From NCBI GenBank assembly GCA_900545915.1, contig URAV01000060.1, positions 1 through 9,875 on the forward strand: a stretch of 9,875 nt of DNA, in the 5' to 3' direction. This stretch comes from an uncultured Porphyromonadaceae bacterium. Lineage in GTDB: Bacteria; Bacteroidota; Bacteroidia; Bacteroidales; Coprobacteraceae. Shown here one piece after another: positions 5,929-9,875 of the stretch; the first letter of the stretch is position 1; the number at the start of each line of letters is the position of its first letter. The notes beneath the pieces are model-generated. The model saw only the letters and a list, made by a program, of their open reading frames with translations. It did not search any database and was not told where the DNA came from. The position numbers and the translations under genes are program-made.

Positions 5929-7251
5929 ATGTTTGAGAATCTAAGCGACAGACTTGAGCGGTCATTTAAAATATTGAAAGGTGAGGGCAAAATTACGGAA
6001 ATTAATGTTGCCGAAACTTTGAAAGATGTGCGGAAAGCTTTGCTTGATGCCGATGTCAATTATAAAGTTGCTAAGCAATTTACCGATACTGTTAAGGCCA
6101 AAGCTTTAGGAATGGATGTTCTTACGGCTGTGAAGCCGAGCCAGTTAATGGTTAAGATCGTTCATGATGAGCTGGCTTTGTTAATGGGGGGAGATTCTGT
6201 CGATGTCAATATTACCGGATCTCCGGCAGTGATATTGATGTCTGGTTTGCAAGGTTCGGGTAAAACGACCTTTTCCGGTAAGTTGGCTCAACTGCTTAAG
6301 GGAAAACGCGGAAAGAAGCCTTTATTGGTAGCTTGTGACGTTTATCGTCCTGCTGCGATCGAACAGTTGAAAGTGTTGGGTGAACAGATCGGTATTCCGG
6401 TTTATAGTGAACCGGATTGTAAAAATCCCGTTCAGATTGCGCAGAATGCCATTAAACAGGCTCGTCAGGACGGACAGGATTTGGTCATTGTCGATACGGC
6501 CGGACGTCTCGCTGTAGATGAAGAGATGATGCGTGAAATAAAGGCGATCAAAGATGCCATAAATCCGAATGAAATACTGTTTGTCGTCGATTCTATGACA
6601 GGACAGGATGCTGTTAATACGGCGAAAGAGTTCAATGATCGTCTTGATTTTACCGGTGTCGTTCTTACCAAATTAGATGGAGATACTCGTGGTGGTGCGG
6701 CGTTATCGATCCGGACGGTTGTCAACAAGCCGATAAAATTTGTGGGAACAGGCGAGAAGATGGATGCTCTCGATGTTTTTCATCCGGCACGTATGGCAGA
6801 CCGTATTCTCGGAATGGGAGATATTGTTTCTTTAGTAGAACGGGCTCAGGAGCAGTATGATGAAGAAGAGGCAAAGCGACTACAGAAAAAGATTGCAAAA
6901 AATCAGTTTGATTTTAACGATTTTATCAGCCAGATACAACAAATCAAAAAGATGGGTAATCTGAAAGATCTGGCTTCGATGATACCGGGTGTCGGTAAGG
7001 CAATTAAAGACATAGATATTGATGACAATGCGTTTAAAAGCGTCGAAGCCATTATTTATTCGATGACTCCGAAAGAAAGAAGTAATCCTGAATTGTTGAA
7101 CGGCAGCCGCCGTCAAAGAATTGCAAAAGGTAGCGGAACGTCAATACAGGAAGTAAATCGGTTGATAAAACAATTTGACCAGACACGGAAGATGATGAAA
7201 ATGGTAGCGGGTGGAAAAATGGGTAAAATGATGCCCAGAATGAAACGCTGA
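5929..7251 (+). CDS. ffh: Signal recognition particle GTPase Ffh (SRP54)
   Basis: Ffh binds SRP RNA and the signal sequences of nascent membrane and secreted proteins, then docks with FtsY at the membrane with mutual GTP hydrolysis. The 440 residues show the full three-domain order: an N helical bundle (about 1-95), a G domain with P-loop GLQGSGKTT (106-114), DVYRPAA (137-143), DTAGR (189-193) and TKLDGD (247-252), and an M domain (about 325-435) with the RNA-binding SRRQRIAKGSG segment (393-403) and a methionine-rich, basic C-terminus (KMMKMVAGGKMGKMMPRMKR). Nothing is truncated. The start at 5929 gives the family N-terminus MFENLSDRL. It is apparently a single-gene unit, with its own -7 box and a terminator just after the stop. 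Confidence 0.98.
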   Translation: MFENLSDRLERSFKILKGEGKITEINVAETLKDVRKALLDADVNYKVAKQFTDTVKAKALGMDVLTAVKPSQLMVKIVHDELALLMGGDSVDVNITGSPAVILMSGLQGSGKTTFSGKLAQLLKGKRGKKPLLVACDVYRPAAIEQLKVLGEQIGIPVYSEPDCKNPVQIAQNAIKQARQDGQDLVIVDTAGRLAVDEEMMREIKAIKDAINPNEILFVVDSMTGQDAVNTAKEFNDRLDFTGVVLTKLDGDTRGGAALSIRTVVNKPIKFVGTGEKMDALDVFHPARMADRILGMGDIVSLVERAQEQYDEEEAKRLQKKIAKNQFDFNDFISQIQQIKKMGNLKDLASMIPGVGKAIKDIDIDDNAFKSVEAIIYSMTPKERSNPELLNGSRRQRIAKGSGTSIQEVNRLIKQFDQTRKMMKMVAGGKMGKMMPRMKR

Positions 7252-7267
7252 TATGGATTTTGATATA

Positions 7268-7307
7268 GGAGAGGAGAGAGTTTTTTACTTTCTCCTTTCT
7301 TTATTTT
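7268..7307 (+). terminator. Rho-independent terminator of ffh
   Basis: The arm GGAGAGGAGAGAG (7268-7280) pairs with CTTTCTCCTTTCT (7288-7300) around loop TTTTTTA. The inner nine pairs contain one wobble and the outer pairs include further G-T pairs. TTATTTT follows. It starts 16 nt after the ffh stop. Confidence 0.75.
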
Positions 7308-7335
7308 GCAATATGAAGAGAGTCCATTATATTTG
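7305..7335 (+). promoter_or_regulatory. folD promoter (-33 and -7 boxes)
   Basis: TTTG at 7305-7308, a 19-nt spacer and TATATTTG at 7328-7335 match the Bacteroidota primary sigma consensus (TTTG, 19-21 nt, TAnnTTTG) exactly. The -33 box overlaps the T tract of the ffh terminator. The leader to the folD ATG would be about 25-30 nt. Confidence 0.8.
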
Positions 7336-7370
7336 TTTTGATTGATCTAAAAACTTGAAAATTAAATAAT

Positions 7371-8255
7371 ATGCAATTAATCGATGGGAAAGCCATTGCC
7401 GATCAGGTAAAACAGGAAATTGCTCAGGAGGTTGAGCAAATTAAAGCGGCGGGAGGGAAAATTCCCCATTTAGCGGCTGTATTAGTGGGGCATGACGGAG
7501 GAAGTGAAACCTATGTCGCTCATAAAGTGAAAGCATGCGAGCAATGCGGATTCAAATCTACATTGATTCGTTTTGAAAGTGATGTGACAGAAGAAGAACT
7601 GCTGAGAGAAGTGGATAGGTTGAATAGAGATGAAGATATCGATGGATTTATCGTGCAACTTCCTTTGCCTAAACATATTTCGGAACAAAAGGTGATCGAG
7701 GCTATTGATTATCGGAAAGATGTCGACGGATTCCACCCGATCAATGTCGGACGTATGTCTATCGGATTACCATGTTTCGTGTCGGCGACTCCGGCCGGTA
7801 TCATGGAGTTATTGAAGCGTTATAACATCGATACGAAAGGGAAACATTGTGTCGTATTGGGTCGTAGTAATATCGTAGGGAAACCGGTTGCGACGTTGAT
7901 GATGCAAAAGGCAAATCCGGGAAATGCGACAGTTACCGTGTGTCATAGTTACTCTGAAAATCTTAAGGAAATGTGTTTGCAGGCAGACATCATTATTGCA
8001 GCTTTGGGAGTTCCTGAATTTTTGAAAGGGGATATGGTAAAAGAGGGAGTTACCGTTATAGATGTCGGTACGACGAGAGTTCCTTCGGATAAAACAAAAT
8101 CGGGATTTAAGCTGACCGGTGATGTGAAGTTTGATGAGGTTGCTCCGAAATGTGCATATATCACTCCTGTTCCCGGAGGTGTCGGTCCTATGACAATTGT
8201 TTCTTTAATGCGTAATACACTGTTGGCGGGTAAGAAGGCAGTCTATAAAGATTGA
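7371..8255 (+). CDS. folD: Bifunctional methylenetetrahydrofolate dehydrogenase / methenyltetrahydrofolate cyclohydrolase
   Basis: FolD interconverts 5,10-methylene-, 5,10-methenyl- and 10-formyl-tetrahydrofolate using NADP+, supplying one-carbon units for purines and initiator tRNA. The protein is 294 residues, close to the family norm. Visible are the catalytic YxxxK (Tyr48 and Lys52 in SETYVAHK), DGFIVQLPLP (91-100), KDVDGFHPIN (116-125), the nucleotide-binding GRSNIVGKP (164-172) and the C-terminal signature PVPGGVGPMT (266-275). The start follows an AT-rich leader without SD. A promoter upstream and a long hairpin downstream mark it as a single-gene unit. Confidence 0.98.
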   Translation: MQLIDGKAIADQVKQEIAQEVEQIKAAGGKIPHLAAVLVGHDGGSETYVAHKVKACEQCGFKSTLIRFESDVTEEELLREVDRLNRDEDIDGFIVQLPLPKHISEQKVIEAIDYRKDVDGFHPINVGRMSIGLPCFVSATPAGIMELLKRYNIDTKGKHCVVLGRSNIVGKPVATLMMQKANPGNATVTVCHSYSENLKEMCLQADIIIAALGVPEFLKGDMVKEGVTVIDVGTTRVPSDKTKSGFKLTGDVKFDEVAPKCAYITPVPGGVGPMTIVSLMRNTLLAGKKAVYKD

Positions 8256-8269
8256 CGAGTTAAGAAAGA

Positions 8270-8324
8270 AAATAAACTATCCTGTTTTAATATTTTGAAA
8301 TTAAAGCAGGATGGTTTATTTTTA
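8270..8324 (+). terminator. Long hairpin terminator after folD
   Basis: Positions 8270-8291 pair with 8300-8321 over 22 consecutive pairs (two G-T wobbles) around the loop ATTTTGAA. The centre of the stem is CTATCCTG/CAGGATGG and the T-rich 3' arm runs into TTTATTTTTAT. It ends about 22 nt before the CapA-like start, and no good promoter box was found in between, so the CapA-like gene may depend on read-through or on a weak promoter. Confidence 0.85.
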
Positions 8325-8345
8325 TAATTGTATAAATTCTAATTT

Positions 8346-9434
8346 ATGAAGACACGATTTTATCTCCTGTCCCTTTTCTTTTTAGTTTCGGTATATATAC
8401 AAGCTCAACAACGTATTACGCTTTTATTTGCAGGAGATGCGATGCAGCATTTGGCACAAATAGAAGATGCCCAGACTCCATCGGGGTATAATTATGATTC
8501 GTGTTTCGTACAAGTCAAAAATGAAATACAATCTGCCGGATTAGCTGTTGTCAATTTGGAAGCTCCTTTAGGCGGATTTCCGTATTCCGGTTATCCTCAG
8601 TTTTGCGCTCCGGATGCTTTTGCTCAAGCTCTTAAAAAGGCCGGATTCGATCTGTTTTTAACGGCAAACAATCATTGTCTTGATCGTCGAGAAAAGGGAC
8701 TGGAGCGTACTATACGGCAATTGGATTCTTTAGAGGTTTTTCGTGCAGGAACATATTGTTCTGAAAATGAACGTAAACGATTGCATCCTTTACTTTTACG
8801 AAAAAACGGAATACGATTGGCCTTTTTGAATTATACTTATGGTACGAATGGAATACAGGTGCGTCCTCCTTATATCGTTAATTATATACAATTCGAGAAT
8901 ATATTACGAGATGTAGAAACTGCAAAGAAAAACGGAGCTGATGTGATTATCGTGTGTCCTCATTGGGGGGACGAGTATCGAACTCTACCGAATGTTTCAC
9001 AAAAAAAATTAGCGGATACATTGGTCGATGCCGGAGTACATCTTATAGTGGGAGCACATCCTCACGTAGTACAACCGATTGACGCTCGTTTGGATTCTAT
9101 TGGTAGAATTAAGTCTGTAGTCGCATATTCTTTAGGTAATTTTATTTCTAATATGAAAACCCGGACAACAATGGGAAGTATAGTTTTTAAAGTTGATGTT
9201 GTAAAGGATTCGTCGGATATTCGTATCGAAAATCCTCGTTATGCCCTGATATTTACTCAGCGACCTGTACATGTTCCGGAACAAGGTTTTACCGTACTTC
9301 CGGCTGCTCGTTGGCTGGCTAAAGGCGATTCTATACCATCATCTTTGTCGATTCCTTTAACCCGTTTTGTTCAAGACACAAGGAAACTTTTTTCACAACA
9401 AAATAAAGGTACGGTTACAGAGTATGAGTTTTAG
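8346..9434 (+). CDS. CapA/PGA_cap family secreted metallophosphatase-like protein
   Basis: A 362-residue protein of the CapA (PGA_cap) family, whose founder takes part in poly-gamma-glutamate capsule assembly. Most members have unknown substrates and a calcineurin-like metallophosphatase fold. Residues 1-20 form a signal peptide (basic MKTR, hydrophobic core, VYIQA before QQ), so the mature protein is exported. All the usual motifs are in order: FAGDAM (28-33), VVNLEAPLG (68-76), TANNHCLDR (107-114 region), PHWGDEY (205-211), GAHPHVVQP (236-244) and YSLGNF (261-266), so the metal site looks intact. No capsule or pgs genes are nearby, which argues against assuming capsule synthesis. It follows folD after a strong terminator. 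Its TAG stop lies on the border of repeat copy C. Confidence 0.92.
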   Translation: MKTRFYLLSLFFLVSVYIQAQQRITLLFAGDAMQHLAQIEDAQTPSGYNYDSCFVQVKNEIQSAGLAVVNLEAPLGGFPYSGYPQFCAPDAFAQALKKAGFDLFLTANNHCLDRREKGLERTIRQLDSLEVFRAGTYCSENERKRLHPLLLRKNGIRLAFLNYTYGTNGIQVRPPYIVNYIQFENILRDVETAKKNGADVIIVCPHWGDEYRTLPNVSQKKLADTLVDAGVHLIVGAHPHVVQPIDARLDSIGRIKSVVAYSLGNFISNMKTRTTMGSIVFKVDVVKDSSDIRIENPRYALIFTQRPVHVPEQGFTVLPAARWLAKGDSIPSSLSIPLTRFVQDTRKLFSQQNKGTVTEYEF

Positions 9435-9608
9435 AAAAGCAGTTTAAATTTTCTAATAAAGAAAAATTATCAGATCATTTTTGTGTTTTTTCGGTCTGTA
9501 TTTCTATTTTCACTCATCAGATAGCCTGCTATTTTCTTTTCGTAAAAACAACAAAATATCCTCGAAAGAGACTCTCAAAACTGTTCTAAACAAAATTAAG
9601 CAGACTCT
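9434..9608 (+). repeat. MITE-like intergenic repeat, copy C
   Basis: A non-coding element of about 172-175 bp starting at the CapA-like stop codon, in the same orientation as copy A. The left end AAAGCAGTTTAAATTTT and right end AATTAAGCAGACTC correspond to the terminal repeats of copy B. The core 9442-9498 is an older, diverged version of the A/B core. The centre (TCACTCATCAGATAGCCTGC) matches B and the right third matches A. TA stands at 9432-9433 and 9609-9610, fitting a TA duplication. It makes up most of the 299-bp gap between the CapA-like gene and tRNA-His, and no gene was seen there. Confidence 0.65.
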
Positions 9609-9621
9609 TAGAGCCTGTTTC
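9609..9621 (+). repeat. Solo terminal-repeat remnant next to copy C
   Basis: TAGAGCCTGTTTC is identical over 13 nt to the left border of copy B (5705-5717), but here it follows the right end of copy C and points away from it. It looks like the end of another, otherwise lost, copy. Together with 9598-9607 it forms an imperfect palindrome of two element ends head to head. Confidence 0.5.
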
Positions 9622-9686
9622 TGAGTAAATAAAAGTGGGATTACAAGAATCTGATTTGGTTTTTGATAAAAAAGTATAGTTTACTA

Positions 9687-9717
9687 TTGTATGTTTCAAA
9701 AACAAATACTATCTTTG
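9687..9717 (+). promoter_or_regulatory. tRNA-His promoter (-33 and -7 boxes)
   Basis: TTG at 9687-9689, a 20-nt spacer and TATCTTTG at 9710-9717 match the Bacteroidota primary promoter consensus. The -7 box ends 16 nt before the tRNA. Confidence 0.75.
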
Positions 9718-9733
9718 CATCGCAATTGAAAAT

Positions 9734-9808
9734 GGTGAATGTAGCTCAGTTGGTTAGAGCATTGGATTGTGGTTCCAAGGGTCGTGGGTTCGAGCCCCAT
9801 CTTTCACC
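9734..9808 (+). tRNA. tRNA-His (anticodon GTG)
   Basis: A full cloverleaf: acceptor GTGAATG/CTTTCAC preceded by the histidine-specific extra G(-1) at 9734 facing C73 at 9808, D stem GCTC/GAGC, anticodon stem TTGGA/TCCAA with loop TTGTGGT (anticodon GTG), and T stem GTGGG/CCCAT. CCA is not encoded. The acceptor stem has a T6-T67 mismatch. Confidence 0.97.
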
Positions 9809-9820
9809 CTTCTCTAAATC

Positions 9821-9857
9821 AAAAGAAGGTGTCTGAAAAGGATACCTTCTTTTTTTG
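9821..9857 (+). terminator. Rho-independent terminator of tRNA-His
   Basis: AAAAGAAGGTGTC (9821-9833) pairs with GATACCTTCTTTT (9841-9853) around loop TGAAAAG with one G-T wobble, followed by TTT. It lies 12 nt after the tRNA. The last 18 bases of the window hold nothing recognisable. Confidence 0.85.
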
Positions 9858-9875
9858 TTAAGCCGCCCTTTTATT

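Noticed and set aside
8346..9434. Calling the CapA-like gene a capsule biosynthesis gene
   Set aside because: No pgs/cap or glycosyltransferase neighbours; the family name does not establish the substrate.
4181..9621. The repeats as a CRISPR array or integron attC sites
   Set aside because: There are only three long, scattered, diverged copies in both orientations, with no regular spacers, no cas or integrase genes, and genes of different orientation logic between them.

Overview
The window looks like chromosomal DNA from a member of the Bacteroidales (Bacteroidota). The evidence is an AT-rich sequence, start codons with little or no Shine-Dalgarno, several near-perfect -7 boxes of the TAnnTTTG type, a DUF4270 lipoprotein (a family I know only from Bacteroidota), and PanC, PanD, FolD and Ffh proteins that read as Bacteroidales versions. 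I cannot fix the genus. Relatives of Barnesiella, Coprobacter or Parabacteroides are a guess.

Layout. On the minus strand at the left edge lie a tRNA-Arg(ACG), cut by the window, and a tRNA-Thr(CGT), apparently one transcript. Next, also on the minus strand, is a two-gene operon: a short glycogen/starch-synthase-like protein (only the N-terminal GT5 half) followed 9 nt later by a DUF4270 outer-surface lipoprotein. A divergent intergenic region leads to panC and panD (pantothenate synthesis), then a MATE-family multidrug/Na+ antiporter, ffh (signal recognition particle GTPase), folD (one-carbon folate metabolism) and a secreted CapA/PGA-type metallophosphatase-like protein. The right edge carries tRNA-His(GTG) with its own promoter and terminator.

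The genes are mostly separate housekeeping transcription units. ffh, folD and tRNA-His each have a recognisable promoter, and strong hairpin terminators follow ffh, folD, tRNA-His and the panC-panD unit. panC and panD supply the two substrates-to-product steps around beta-alanine and pantoate and are translationally close.

The least ordinary part is a family of short non-coding repeats about 150-175 bp long with terminal inverted repeats (GAGCCTGTTTnAATTTT-like ends, TA dinucleotide at several borders). Three copies fill the gaps panD-MATE, MATE-ffh and CapA-tRNA-His, and a decayed fragment may lie upstream of panC. They resemble MITEs. Two of the copies are in inverted orientation and bracket the MATE gene almost exactly. 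They share a 59-bp core that differs at one position although the rest of the elements has diverged strongly. Two neighbouring genes (MATE and CapA) have TAG stop codons lying exactly on an element border. No CRISPR array, integrase or transposase gene is visible.
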